Below, piece by piece: positions 45,186-54,298 of a stretch of DNA of 64,000 bases. Below the pieces are notes generated by a model that did no database searches, was not told the origin of the DNA, and was given only the letters and a program-made list of their open reading frames with translations. The DNA comes from Rhizobium sp. RM (lineage in GTDB: Bacteria > Pseudomonadota > Alphaproteobacteria > Rhizobiales > Rhizobiaceae), in contig NZ_JACAWV010000022.1 in assembly GCF_013390595.1 (NCBI RefSeq), positions 1,054,001 to 1,118,000 of the forward strand, in the 5' to 3' direction. Both the position numbers and the translations under genes were made by a program. The stretch's first letter is position 1. Each line of letters begins with the position of its first letter.

Positions 45186-46178
45186 ATGAAAACAAGACTA
45201 GCATCTCTTCTTCTTGCCGGTGCGGCGATGATGACGGCCTTCAACGTTCAGGCCGCTGAAAAACTGACATTGCAACTGAAATGGGTCACTCAGGCACAGT
45301 TCGCGGGTTATTACGTCGCCAAGGACAAGGGTTTCTATGAGGCCGAAGGTCTCGATGTCGACATCAAGCCGGGCGGCCCGGATATCGCACCGGCCCAGGT
45401 TCTGGCCGGCGGTGGAGCAGACGTTATCGTCGACTGGATGCCATCGGCGCTTGCGACCCGCGAAAAAGGCGTGCCGCTCGTCAACATCGCCCAGCCGTTC
45501 AAGAAGTCCGGCATGATGCTGACCTGCCTCAAGGAAACCGGCATCACAAAGCCTGACGACTTCAAGGGCAAGACACTCGGCGTCTGGTTCTTCGGCAACG
45601 AATATCCGTTCCTGTCGTGGATGTCGCATCTGAAGATCCCCACCACCGGTGGCGCGGATGGTGTGACCGTACTGAAGCAGGGCTTCAACGTTGATCCGCT
45701 GCTGCAGAAGCAGGCCGCCTGCATTTCCACCATGACCTACAACGAATATCTGCAGGTTCTGGAAGCTGGCATCAAGGCTAGCGATCTCGTCACCTTCAAA
45801 TACGAAGATGAGAGTGTCGCCACGCTCGAAGATGGCCTCTACGTGCTGGAAGACAAGCTGAAGGACGCAAAGTTCAAGGAAAACCTCGTTAAGTTCGTTC
45901 GCGCTTCCATGAAGGGCTGGAAATGGGCGGAAGAAAATCCGGATGATGCCGCCGATATCGTCCTGGAAAACGATGCCTCCGGCGCACAGACGGAAGCTCA
46001 CCAGAAGGGCATGATGACGGAAGTGGCCAAGCTGATCGCAGGTTCGACAGGCGCTCTCGACAAGGCGGATTATGACCGTACCGTCAAGACGCTGCTCGGC
46101 GGTGGCTCCGATCCGGTCATCACCAAAGAGCCTGTCGGCGCCTTCACCACCGAAATCAGCGAAGCTGCGCTGAAATAA
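45186..46178 (+). CDS. NMT1/THI5-like ABC substrate-binding protein
   Basis: From ATG 45186 (AAGGGA upstream) it has 330 residues with a Sec signal peptide (hydrophobic 5-20, cleavage after VQAA). 'LQLKWVTQAQFAGYYVAKDK' and GFYEAEGLDVDIKPGGPDI are characteristic of NMT1/ThiY proteins, which bind a pyrimidine ring in thiamine-precursor uptake. In the RutR operon it more likely binds uracil, thymine, a dihydropyrimidine or an N-carbamoyl product. It is the last operon gene and is followed by a strong terminator. Confidence 0.94.
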   Translation: MKTRLASLLLAGAAMMTAFNVQAAEKLTLQLKWVTQAQFAGYYVAKDKGFYEAEGLDVDIKPGGPDIAPAQVLAGGGADVIVDWMPSALATREKGVPLVNIAQPFKKSGMMLTCLKETGITKPDDFKGKTLGVWFFGNEYPFLSWMSHLKIPTTGGADGVTVLKQGFNVDPLLQKQAACISTMTYNEYLQVLEAGIKASDLVTFKYEDESVATLEDGLYVLEDKLKDAKFKENLVKFVRASMKGWKWAEENPDDAADIVLENDASGAQTEAHQKGMMTEVAKLIAGSTGALDKADYDRTVKTLLGGGSDPVITKEPVGAFTTEISEAALK

Positions 46179-46204
46179 ATCTCTGCTGTTTGAAAGCATT
46201 GTAG

Positions 46205-46236
46205 ATGCGCGGTATGTTTATATCGCGCATTTTTTC
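46205..46236 (+). terminator. Intrinsic terminator of the pyrimidine operon
   Basis: ATGCGCGGTAT (46205-46215), loop GTTT, then ATATCGCGCAT (46220-46230) with one G-T pair, followed directly by TTTTT C. It lies 27 bases after the stop of the binding-protein gene. Confidence 0.9.
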
Positions 46237-46546
46237 TATACCCCGGGTTCGCCAGCCATAAGTTTCAATATGTTGCGTTATACAAAAATGTATATCAAGC
46301 ATGCCTGTTGACCGGATTGATTTGCACCCGGCAAAGAACTAGAGTCCCCGCCACAAGACTGCACTTTTTGATCTTGTATAAAAAGCACCAAAGCTGAGGT
46401 GCTTGAAGATTCGCGTTGAGGGGCGTTCGAATCGGGAGGATTGAAAAGCAAGTATTGTACCCCTTGTTTCAGATTCATTGTCGCATGTCCTTGTTGTGGA
46501 AGCCTTCGGCTGTAGGAAATGCGAGCAGATTGGCGGACTAAGACAC
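46237..46546. promoter_or_regulatory. Promoter region of the RND efflux operon
   Basis: 310 bp without a gene. TATAC-AAAAAT-GTATA at 46279-46294 is a short palindrome that could be a repressor site. No divergent or adjacent regulator gene accompanies it. The next gene starts at 46547 with only a weak ribosome site (GGCGGAC). Confidence 0.4.
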
Positions 46547-47740
46547 ATGCGATACAAATCAAAGCTTGGCCGGGTTGCTGTCCTTCTCCTTTCAGTGGCG
46601 ATCTTGCCGCTTCCGGTGCTGGCCGAAGGTGAAAATCAGCCTTCCGCAGCACGCCAGAACCTGCCCTCCATCGTCGTTGTCCACGCGGCCGAGCGACCGC
46701 TCGTGGATCGCGTCATTGCAACCGGCACCATCAAGCCAGTGGACGAGATTTATGTGCAGCCTCTGGTCGATGGCCTCTCCATCGATAAGCTGAACGCCGA
46801 TATCGGCGACCAGGTGAAAGCCAATGCGGTTCTTGCCGAACTCTCTACAGACAGCCTGATCCTGCAGAAGAGCCAGTACGAGGCCAATAAGGCCAAGGCT
46901 CAAGCCTCGCTTACCCAGTCCAAGGCGCAGGTCCTTGAGGCCGAAGCCAATCTGAACGATGCCATTCGTCAGCGTGATCGCGCCGCAAGACTCGGCCAGA
47001 CCGGTTCCGGCTCAGTTTCCCAGGTCGAACAGACACAAGCCGCAGCAGAGGTCGCAAAGGCACGCCTGGATGCCGCCAAACAGGCCGTTTCGGCGGGTGA
47101 AGCGGACATCAAGGTTGTCGATGCCCAGATCGAGGACGTTGATCTGCGGTTGACACGCACGGGCGTCAAAACTCCCGTTGCCGGCATTGTCTCGGCGAAA
47201 AATGCCAAGGTCGGCGCCGTCGCCAGCGGTGCCGGCACCCCGCTCTTCACCATCATCAAGGATGGGGCCATCGAACTGGTCGCGGATCTCTCCGAAACCG
47301 ATATCCAGAAGATCAAGGTCGGCCAGAAAGCCTATTTGACGGTTGCCGGCGGAAGCGCGAAAATAGAAGGCAAGGTACGGCTCGTCTCGCCGACGGTGGA
47401 TGCAACCACGCGCCTCGGCTCCGTGCATGTCGTATTGCCGGTTGATAGCCCGGCGCGTGCCGGCATGTACGCCAGCGCCGAAATCATCGTCGAAGAGACA
47501 AAGGCGCTCTCCCTGCCTCTTTCTGCCGTGACAGCGGGACGCCAGGGCTCGACGACGCGCAAGATCGAAGGTGATGTCGTCAAGCAGGTCAAGATCGAAA
47601 CCGGCATCGAAGACGGCGGTTTCATTCAGATTGTCAGCGGCATCGCGGCTGGAGACATGGTTGTCGAAAAAGCTGGAGCATTCGTCCGTGATGGCGACCG
47701 GATCAAACCGGTAGAAGCCCAGACCACTGCGTCCAACTGA
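46547..47740 (+). CDS. RND efflux periplasmic adaptor (membrane-fusion protein)
   Basis: 397 residues from ATG 46547. An N-terminal signal peptide (about 10-27, 'VAVLLLSVAILPLPVLA') is followed by the lipoyl-type half (about 70-100), a long alpha-helical hairpin (about 100-190, Ala/Gln/Lys-rich) and the beta-barrel with 'TRTGVKTPVAGIVSAKNAKV'. No lipobox Cys is seen, so it is anchored differently from AcrA. It bridges the RND pump that follows by 13 bp to an outer-membrane channel such as TolC, which is not encoded here. Confidence 0.95.
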   Translation: MRYKSKLGRVAVLLLSVAILPLPVLAEGENQPSAARQNLPSIVVVHAAERPLVDRVIATGTIKPVDEIYVQPLVDGLSIDKLNADIGDQVKANAVLAELSTDSLILQKSQYEANKAKAQASLTQSKAQVLEAEANLNDAIRQRDRAARLGQTGSGSVSQVEQTQAAAEVAKARLDAAKQAVSAGEADIKVVDAQIEDVDLRLTRTGVKTPVAGIVSAKNAKVGAVASGAGTPLFTIIKDGAIELVADLSETDIQKIKVGQKAYLTVAGGSAKIEGKVRLVSPTVDATTRLGSVHVVLPVDSPARAGMYASAEIIVEETKALSLPLSAVTAGRQGSTTRKIEGDVVKQVKIETGIEDGGFIQIVSGIAAGDMVVEKAGAFVRDGDRIKPVEAQTTASN

Positions 47741-47753
47741 CTGAGGGAATGAT

Positions 47754-50700
47754 ATGAATTTCTCTGCATGGTCAATCCGCAACCCGATTGCGCCGCTTCT
47801 GGGCTTTGCGCTGTTGATGTTCCTCGGCATGCAGGCGTTTTACGCCCTGCCGATCACCCGTTTCCCCAATATCGACGTTCCCGTCGTTTCCGTCACCGTG
47901 ACCCAGAGCGGCGCATCGCCGTCGGAACTGGAAATGCAGGTGACGAAGGAGATCGAGGACGCTGTTGCCGCGATCAGCGGCATCGATGAAATCCAGTCGA
48001 CCGTGGTGGACGGGCAGTCGACCACGACGGTGATGTTCCGCATTGAAAAGCCGACTGAAGAGGCTGTTCAGGACACCAAGGACGCCATCGACAAGATCCG
48101 CAGCGACTTGCCGGCTGATATCGAAGAGCCGATCGTCACCAAGATCGACGTCGAGGGGCAGGCAATCCAGACCTTTGCGGTTTCCTCGCCCAACATGACG
48201 CTGGAAGAGCTGTCCTGGTTCGTGGATGACACGATCAAGCGCTCGCTTCAGGGCAAGTCTGGCGTCGGCAAGGTTGACCGCTATGGCGGCGCAGACCGCG
48301 AAGTGCGTGTCTCCCTCAACCCGGCCAAGCTGGACGCCTATGGCATCACCGCCACTGAGGTGAACACGCAGCTTCGTGGCACCAATATCGATCTCGGTTC
48401 TGGTCGCGGCCAGATCGGCGGCAACGAGCAGACGATCCGCACGCTGGGCGACACGCGCAACGTGGCAGACCTCTCCAATACGACCATTGCGCTTTCAGGA
48501 GATCGTTTCGTCAAGCTCTCCGAACTCGGCACCGTGACCGACACCTATGAAGAGCCGAAATCCTTCTCGCGCTTCAACGGCAACCCGGCCGTTACCTTTG
48601 CGGTGTTCCGCGCCAAGGGTGCCAGCGAAGTATCCGTTGCCGAAACGGTAGCCGAAAGTCTCGACCAGGTCCGCAAGGACAATCCGGATGTTTCTATCCA
48701 GATGGTCGATGATGCGGTCTATTTCACCTACGGCAACTACGAAGCAGCACTCCATACGCTGATTGAAGGCGCGATCCTCGCCGTCATCGTGGTCTTCCTC
48801 TTCCTGAAGAACTGGCGCGCCACCCTGATCTCGGCTGTCGCCTTGCCGTTGTCAGCGATCCCGACGTTCTGGATCATGGACATGTTGGGCTTTTCGCTCA
48901 ACCTCGTCAGCTTCCTGGCTTTGACACTCGCCACGGGTATTCTCGTCGACGATGCCATCGTGGAAATCGAAAACATTGCCCGCCACATCAAGATGGGCAA
49001 AACGCCTTACCGGGCAGCGCTCGAGGCAGCGGATGAAATCGGCCTTGCGGTGATTGCGACCAGCTTCACCATCATCGCCGTCTTCGTGCCCGTGTCCTTT
49101 ATGCCCGGCATACCCGGCCAATACTTCATTCAGTTCGGCCTGACGGTTGCCTTCTCCGTGTTCTTCTCACTGATGGTCGCACGCCTGATAACGCCATTGA
49201 TGGCCGCTTATCTGATGCGTGCCGAAGACGCGATGGACGACCACCACGACAATGATGGCAGGCTGATGAAGGCCTACACGCGCATGGTCACAGCCACCAC
49301 CCACTATTGGTGGTCACGCTATCTGACCTTGCTGGGTGCCATCGCTTTCCTCGTCGGCTCCGTCTTCCTTCTCAGCGGCGTTCCCGGCAGCTTCCTGCCG
49401 CCGGATGATGCTTCGCGTGTGACGTTGTCCATCGAGTTACCACCAAACGCGACACTGGATGAGACCGACCGCACGACGACAGCCATCTATCACGCCATCC
49501 GCGACATCAATGGTGTGGAGAGTGTCTTCGTTCTTGGTGGCGCGTCGCCCAAGGGTGATCTCGAACTACGCCGGGCAACCGTCAACGTCATTCTCCAGCA
49601 CCTCGATCATTCACTCGTCAAAATGTTGGTGAACAAGGGGCTGGGCTCAATCCCGCTGATTGGCCAATACCTTCCCAAGGTCGAAGAAACCGGACGCACA
49701 CGCCCGCAATGGGATGTCGAACGCGATATCTTCGCAAAGGTGAACGCTATCCCGGATGTCCGGATCATCAAGCTGAACGACCGTGCGGAACGTGAACTGA
49801 GCTTCAACTTCCTGTCCAAGAACGAACAGGATCTGAACGACGCCGTTGGCGTGCTGGAATCGCATCTGAGAGGATCGCCCATCCTCGCCAATGTCAGCTC
49901 GGAAGGCGCTCTGCCACGTCCTGAACTGCAGATCCGCCCACGCAAGGATGAAATTGCTCGCCTCGGCATTACGCCGCAGCAGATTTCTCAGACGGTACGC
50001 GTGGCAACCATCGGCGATATCGATGCGCAGCTTACCAAGATCTCTCTCGACGATCGGCAGATCCCGATCCGCGTGCAGGCGTCGCTTGATACCCGCCGTG
50101 ATCTGGCAACCATCCGGGCGCTGAAGATCAAGACGGCATCAGGTTCTCTGGTCCCGCTCTACAGCGTCGCCGATATCGACTATTCGGAAGGTCCAAGCTC
50201 GATCAAGCGCAACGACCGTAACCGCGTTGTCTCTATCGGCTCCGATGTTCCCTTCGGTACCGCTCTTGATACCTCGACAGCCGAATTCAAGCGCATCGTT
50301 GAAGAGACAAGGCTGCCGCCGACCGTCCGTCTCGCGGAAAGTGGCGATGCCAAGGTGCAGGGAGAAATGCAGCAAGGCTTCGTCAATGCCATGCTGCTCG
50401 GTCTGATGCTGGTGCTGGTGGTGCTCATCCTTCTCTTCAAGGATGTGATCCAGCCCTTCACCATCCTGTTCTCGTTGCCGCTCGCCATCGGTGGCGTAGC
50501 GGTAGCGCTCATCATCACGCAGAACGCACTGTCGATGCCCGTTCTGATCGGCATTCTGATGTTGATGGGTATCGTCACGAAAAACGCCATCCTGCTGGTG
50601 GACTTCGCCATCGAGATGCGCCGACACGGTATGGAGCGGGTTCAGGCCATGGTCGAAGCGGGCCGCAAGCGCGCCCGCCCCATCATCATGACCTCGATTG

Positions 50701-51074
50701 CCATGTCGGCCGGCATGTTGCCATCAGCGCTTGGTGTCGGCGAAGGCGGCTCGTTCCGTGCACCTATGGCCATTGCCGTGATTGGTGGCATCATCGTCTC
50801 GACCGTGCTTTCGCTGATCGTCGTGCCCGCGTTCTTCCTGATCATGGACGACCTCTCGCGCCTGCTCGCTCATCTCTTCGGCCGCTTCGTCGGCAAGAAG
50901 GAGCACGAGGACCCTGCACTGTCCAACGAGGAACTGTCGGGCATCGCCCGTGAAAACAGTCTGGCACTTTCTTCCCTGGAGGCGCGCGTCGCCAATATGG
51001 AGAAGGGTGGAGCAGAAAAACCGGGTGACAAGGGCGGAAAGATATTACGTCTGCCGCCATTGGCTGCCGAATAA
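47754..51074 (+). CDS. RND-family efflux transporter (AcrB/MexB-like)
   Basis: 1106 residues. The first helix and 'LPITRFPNIDVPVVSVTVTQ' lead into a periplasmic porter domain. The transmembrane core carries the proton-relay pair in GILVDDAIVEIENI (about 400-412), with 'FFSLMVARLITPLMAAY' and, in the second half, 'GIVTKNAILLVDFAIEMRRH'. The C-terminal tail is about 60 residues longer than usual and basic/Gly-rich. It exports drugs, dyes or metabolites by proton exchange. No local regulator. A terminator follows. Confidence 0.96.
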   Translation: MNFSAWSIRNPIAPLLGFALLMFLGMQAFYALPITRFPNIDVPVVSVTVTQSGASPSELEMQVTKEIEDAVAAISGIDEIQSTVVDGQSTTTVMFRIEKPTEEAVQDTKDAIDKIRSDLPADIEEPIVTKIDVEGQAIQTFAVSSPNMTLEELSWFVDDTIKRSLQGKSGVGKVDRYGGADREVRVSLNPAKLDAYGITATEVNTQLRGTNIDLGSGRGQIGGNEQTIRTLGDTRNVADLSNTTIALSGDRFVKLSELGTVTDTYEEPKSFSRFNGNPAVTFAVFRAKGASEVSVAETVAESLDQVRKDNPDVSIQMVDDAVYFTYGNYEAALHTLIEGAILAVIVVFLFLKNWRATLISAVALPLSAIPTFWIMDMLGFSLNLVSFLALTLATGILVDDAIVEIENIARHIKMGKTPYRAALEAADEIGLAVIATSFTIIAVFVPVSFMPGIPGQYFIQFGLTVAFSVFFSLMVARLITPLMAAYLMRAEDAMDDHHDNDGRLMKAYTRMVTATTHYWWSRYLTLLGAIAFLVGSVFLLSGVPGSFLPPDDASRVTLSIELPPNATLDETDRTTTAIYHAIRDINGVESVFVLGGASPKGDLELRRATVNVILQHLDHSLVKMLVNKGLGSIPLIGQYLPKVEETGRTRPQWDVERDIFAKVNAIPDVRIIKLNDRAERELSFNFLSKNEQDLNDAVGVLESHLRGSPILANVSSEGALPRPELQIRPRKDEIARLGITPQQISQTVRVATIGDIDAQLTKISLDDRQIPIRVQASLDTRRDLATIRALKIKTASGSLVPLYSVADIDYSEGPSSIKRNDRNRVVSIGSDVPFGTALDTSTAEFKRIVEETRLPPTVRLAESGDAKVQGEMQQGFVNAMLLGLMLVLVVLILLFKDVIQPFTILFSLPLAIGGVAVALIITQNALSMPVLIGILMLMGIVTKNAILLVDFAIEMRRHGMERVQAMVEAGRKRARPIIMTSIAMSAGMLPSALGVGEGGSFRAPMAIAVIGGIIVSTVLSLIVVPAFFLIMDDLSRLLAHLFGRFVGKKEHEDPALSNEELSGIARENSLALSSLEARVANMEKGGAEKPGDKGGKILRLPPLAAE

Positions 51075-51084
51075 ATCAAAGACG

Positions 51085-51110
51085 ACGCCGGGCCCAAAAC
51101 CCGGCGTTTT
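51085..51110 (+). terminator. Intrinsic terminator after the RND transporter gene
   Basis: ACGCCGGG (51085-51092) and CCCGGCGT (51100-51107) enclose a CCCAAAA loop and are followed by TTT. Confidence 0.85.
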
Positions 51111-51163
51111 CATTTTGCGGTCCGGCAAAAAAATCGAACGAATGTGACAGGCACGTCCGCCAT

Positions 51164-51177
51164 TTGATCGAAATCAA
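51164..51177. promoter_or_regulatory. FNR/FixK-type anaerobox
   Basis: TTGAT-CGAA-ATCAA, a perfect match to the FNR/FixK/FnrN consensus TTGAT-N4-ATCAA. It lies 177 bp before the Crp/Fnr gene and downstream of a terminator, so it can only serve that gene on this strand. Confidence 0.8.
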
Positions 51178-51340
51178 TTCCCTTTCCTCCATAGCTGCTA
51201 GTTTCATCGGCATCGGAAATTGCCGGTCGAGGGACGATGCGATGAACCTTTTTCAAACAAGCGTCGGGGAGCGGGAACAAACAGGCTTCCGCGTTGCTTC
51301 GAACAACCCGGCAAACGGGTTGGGCGGGGGCCGCAGGGAT

Positions 51341-52024
51341 ATGAACAAGACAGTCAAGCTCAGCAACAAGGACCGTAACATCCTGCTGCGCGCGCCGTTG
51401 CTCGGTATTGCCGATGACGCTGCGGCCTTGCGGCTGATAGACGCCGCATCCGTAGCAAGCGCCACCGCACGCCATATCATTTTCAAGGAAGGCGAGAGCG
51501 CACAGCACTTCTACTGCGTGCTGACGGGATATGTGCGCCTTTATCGACTGGACCGGCATGGTCGAGAAGCCGACATTCGCATTTGCGGCCCGGGAGACAC
51601 ATTCAACGAATGCCTGATCTTCGGTAGCGACAGCTACCGCTTCAACGCGCAAGCGGCCGAAACCACCACACTCGCCCGTTTTGATCTGGAGAGGATCAGG
51701 TTCCTAGTCGATCAGGAACCGGCAATCGCCAAGGCCATCATGCGATGCTTGTCCAACAACGCGCTTGGCAGCATGGAATGTATCGCCAATGATCGCTTGC
51801 AGACTGCGCCGCAGCGCGTCGCCCATTATCTCGTGACCCACGGCCCTCGTGATGCCGCATCCTTTTCGCTGCGCCTGCCCTTCCAGAAGAGCCTGCTCGC
51901 CGGCAAGCTTGGCCTTGCTCCGGAAGCGTTGTCGCGCGCCTTCTCGTCGCTCAAGAAGGCAGGCGTGACCGTCAGAGGGCGCATCGTGCAGGTCAACGAC
52001 GTCGCAGCGCTGAAACAAATCTAG
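51341..52024 (+). CDS. Crp/Fnr-family transcriptional regulator
   Basis: Start at ATG 51341 (AGGGAT upstream) gives 227 residues, the normal family size; ATG 51242 would add 33 residues. A cyclic-nucleotide-binding-like beta roll (about 20-125) contains 'HIIFKEGESAQHFYCVLTGY' and 'ADIRICGPGDTFNECLIFGS'. A dimer helix is followed by a winged HTH with 'LPFQKSLLAGKLGLAPEALS' and RAFSSLKKAGV. The N-terminal iron-sulfur cysteines of FNR are missing, so it resembles NnrR/DNR-type regulators that sense NO through haem. The upstream anaerobox suggests oxygen-limited expression. The effector is inferred. Confidence 0.9.
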   Translation: MNKTVKLSNKDRNILLRAPLLGIADDAAALRLIDAASVASATARHIIFKEGESAQHFYCVLTGYVRLYRLDRHGREADIRICGPGDTFNECLIFGSDSYRFNAQAAETTTLARFDLERIRFLVDQEPAIAKAIMRCLSNNALGSMECIANDRLQTAPQRVAHYLVTHGPRDAASFSLRLPFQKSLLAGKLGLAPEALSRAFSSLKKAGVTVRGRIVQVNDVAALKQI

Positions 52025-52046
52025 AGTTCTTCGGGGGAGGACGAAG

Positions 52047-52080
52047 GGCGGGATACCGAAAGGTGTCCCGCCTTGCTTTT
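52047..52080 (+). terminator. Intrinsic terminator of the Crp/Fnr gene
   Basis: GGCGGGATACC, loop GAAA, GGTGTCCCGCC (one T-G pair), then TTGCTTTT. The tight GAAA tetraloop and 11-bp stem make it strong. It may also serve the convergent MBL gene. Confidence 0.88.
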
Positions 52081-52091
52081 GTCGCTACCCG

Positions 52092-52907
52092 TCAGTACGC
52101 AATGAAACGATACGCGTCGTTCTCACGGGTGACGTGGAAAAACCCGCCCAGATGACCACCGGACACCAGCCAACCGTTCTCGGCAGCATCGTTCAGCGCT
52201 GTGAGGCGTGTGTCATAGGCAAGCTGCGGATCGATATCGTAAATGAAACCAATGGCCGGATCGGCAGCCTGAAGATCAGTGCTGTGCAGAACATCGCCCC
52301 ACAGCAACAGCTTGCTTGCCCCTTCGCCAATCAGGTAGCCCGTTTGACCTGGCGTGTGTCCAGGCAAGGAAATTGCCTCGATCCCATCGGCAATGCGCCC
52401 CGTCGGTATCGGTCTCACCATTTGCCCGCAGATATCGAGAATTCGGGCCGCGATATCGAAGGCGCCTTGCCGCGCGGGTGGAAGCTTCTGGCGCTCACCT
52501 TCATTCGTGAAAAAAGCGAGATCCGCTTCTGGAATCCATATTTCCGCATTCGGAAAATAAGGAGCGCTCCCATTGAACAGGCCAAGCGCATGATCGCCGT
52601 GGATATGCGTCAGCAGGATACGTTTGATGTCCTTCGGTTCAATGCCCGCCGCAATCATCGCAGCACGTGCGTGTCCGTAACTGTCACCCCACGCGGTTCC
52701 ACAACCGGCATCGACCAGCGACAAACCGTCTGAATCGGACAGAACGAAACAATTGACGTCGACATCCACAGTTTGGCCATCGAAGGCGGAAAGCGCCGTC
52801 TTCAGAGCCGCCTCTCCTTCACGATGAATGAGATGGTCAATCGGCGCCTTGTAGACGCCGTCGACGAACCGCAGGACCTCGTAGGGTCCGAAATGAAGCG
52901 CAGGCAT
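52092..52907 (-). CDS. Metallo-beta-lactamase-fold hydrolase
   Basis: 271 residues. LLTHIHGDHALGL (about 98-110) is the HxHxDH zinc motif, and 'LPGHTPGQTGYLIGE', LLLWGDVLHS and 'SGGHLGGF' supply the rest of the dinuclear site. It resembles AHL-lactonase-like and glyoxalase II-like members without matching either fully. It starts 4 bp after the end of ureG and so may be read through from the urease cluster, but a link with urease is not evident. Confidence 0.92.
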   Translation of the reverse strand: MPALHFGPYEVLRFVDGVYKAPIDHLIHREGEAALKTALSAFDGQTVDVDVNCFVLSDSDGLSLVDAGCGTAWGDSYGHARAAMIAAGIEPKDIKRILLTHIHGDHALGLFNGSAPYFPNAEIWIPEADLAFFTNEGERQKLPPARQGAFDIAARILDICGQMVRPIPTGRIADGIEAISLPGHTPGQTGYLIGEGASKLLLWGDVLHSTDLQAADPAIGFIYDIDPQLAYDTRLTALNDAAENGWLVSGGHLGGFFHVTRENDAYRFIAY

Positions 52908-52911
52908 TTTC

Positions 52912-53523
52912 TTACAGACCGCCCTGTTGTTTGAGGAAACCGACGATGCGGTCGACGCCGTCGCCCCGCTTCATGTCGGTGAAAACGAACGGCATTTCCT
53001 TGCGCATCCGTGTCGCATCACTTTCCATCACGCCGAGATCCGCGCCGACATAGGGAGCGAGATCCTTTTTGTTGATCACCAAAAGATCCGATCGGGTAAT
53101 ACCGGGCCCGCCCTTGCGAGGAATTTCTTCCCCTTGGCAAACGGAAATCACGTAGATGGTAATATCGGCAAGATCCGGCGAAAACGTCGCGGCCAGATTA
53201 TCGCCGCCGGATTCAATGAAGATCACATCGAGATCGGGAAAGCGTTCATTCAAGCCGGCAATCGCCTGAAGATTGATTGTCGCATCCTCACGGATCGCCG
53301 TATGCGGGCAACCGCCGGTCTCGACGCCGACAATGCGCTCCGAAGGCAGTGCCTGCATGCGCACAAGAGCTTCGGCATCTTCCTTGGTATAGATGTCATT
53401 GGTGACGACTGCGACGGAGTAATCGGCGCTCATCGCCTTGCAGAGCTTTTCAGTCAGCGCCGTCTTGCCGGAACCGACCGGCCCGCCGATGCCGATGCGA
53501 AGCGGACCATTTCCCGATTTCAT
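52912..53523 (-). CDS. ureG: Urease accessory GTPase UreG
   Basis: 203 residues. [16 protein letters not shown] (about 11-26) is the P-loop, [17 protein letters not shown] (about 104-120) the switch-like part, and 'CPHTAIRED' (about 72-80) the conserved Cys-Pro-His nickel-binding motif. '[15 protein letters not shown]' is the NKxD guanine motif. UreG uses GTP to drive insertion of nickel into apo-urease with UreD and UreF. It lies 100 bp after ureF. Confidence 0.98.
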   Translation of the reverse strand: MKSGNGPLRIGIGGPVGSGKTALTEKLCKAMSADYSVAVVTNDIYTKEDAEALVRMQALPSERIVGVETGGCPHTAIREDATINLQAIAGLNERFPDLDVIFIESGGDNLAATFSPDLADITIYVISVCQGEEIPRKGGPGITRSDLLVINKKDLAPYVGADLGVMESDATRMRKEMPFVFTDMKRGDGVDRIVGFLKQQGGL

Positions 53524-53623
53524 GATGTTGTTCCCTTCAAAATGCTTCGTTTTGTTTTACCTTAACGCGTCGCGCCACCGCTTCAAGGGCGCCATGCTGC
53601 ACCGCACCAAACCACTGGTCATT

Positions 53624-54295
53624 TTATGAGCGGAAGAGCCGCGTCGTCTGTGTCTCGTGACGCATCGTCGCCGTGTCTGCGATAATCGTCGCGCTGCCGA
53701 GGTCGTCAAGCGTTGCGAGAGCCGCCCTCTTTGCCGTTTCCGCCACCCGCTTCTCACTCAACGCAAGGATGGAAACTCCATCGGTCTGCCCGGCAATACC
53801 GAGCCGGATGCCGGCCGAGACAACTTGCGACACACCTGAATGCAGGTAGGCAGCGATGGCGTCCACAAGCGGCACACCATGTGCGCCCGCCACAGCGCCA
53901 ACGGTGATGGGATAAGGCGCCTGTTTCGGCAGGTGCTCGAAGACCGGATGCGGCCATGCGCGGGCAGCCGCGGCAAAAGCATTGCCGAGCAGCAGCGTCT
54001 CTCGATATCGCTCCGCGGAGCCTGCCAACGCCAGGGCAAGATCCGCCGTATCCTGCAAGACTGCGCCATCGCCGTAATGGCGCCAGCCATTGCTCAAGAA
54101 CACGGCATCATTCCAGAGGGCTCCATGCGTCAGCAGAGTTTCCACCCAGTCACCGAGACTTGAAGCATCCCGCACCCTGCGATCCTCGACAGCTTTTTCC
54201 AAACCACCGGAGTAGGAAAAGGCCCCGACGGGAAACGCTGGCGACAGCCACGCCAGAAGACGCAACAAAGCGCCGACGTCACGATCGTCGCGCAT
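53624..54295 (-). CDS. ureF: Urease accessory protein UreF
   Basis: 223 residues. LLAWLSPAFPVGAFSYSGGL at the N-terminus is the conserved UreF start, and most of the rest is alpha-helical with 'YPITVGAVAGAHGVPLVDA' near 140. UreF links UreD to UreG on the urease core. It starts 3 bp after the ureE stop, so it is tightly coupled. Confidence 0.96.
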   Translation of the reverse strand: MRDDRDVGALLRLLAWLSPAFPVGAFSYSGGLEKAVEDRRVRDASSLGDWVETLLTHGALWNDAVFLSNGWRHYGDGAVLQDTADLALALAGSAERYRETLLLGNAFAAAARAWPHPVFEHLPKQAPYPITVGAVAGAHGVPLVDAIAAYLHSGVSQVVSAGIRLGIAGQTDGVSILALSEKRVAETAKRAALATLDDLGSATIIADTATMRHETQTTRLFRS

Positions 54296-54298
54296 GCC

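Noticed and set aside
46179..46546. TPP riboswitch, suggested by the NMT1-type binding protein
   Set aside because: No THI-element CTGAGA core precedes the operon or the binding-protein gene; RutR control explains the context better.
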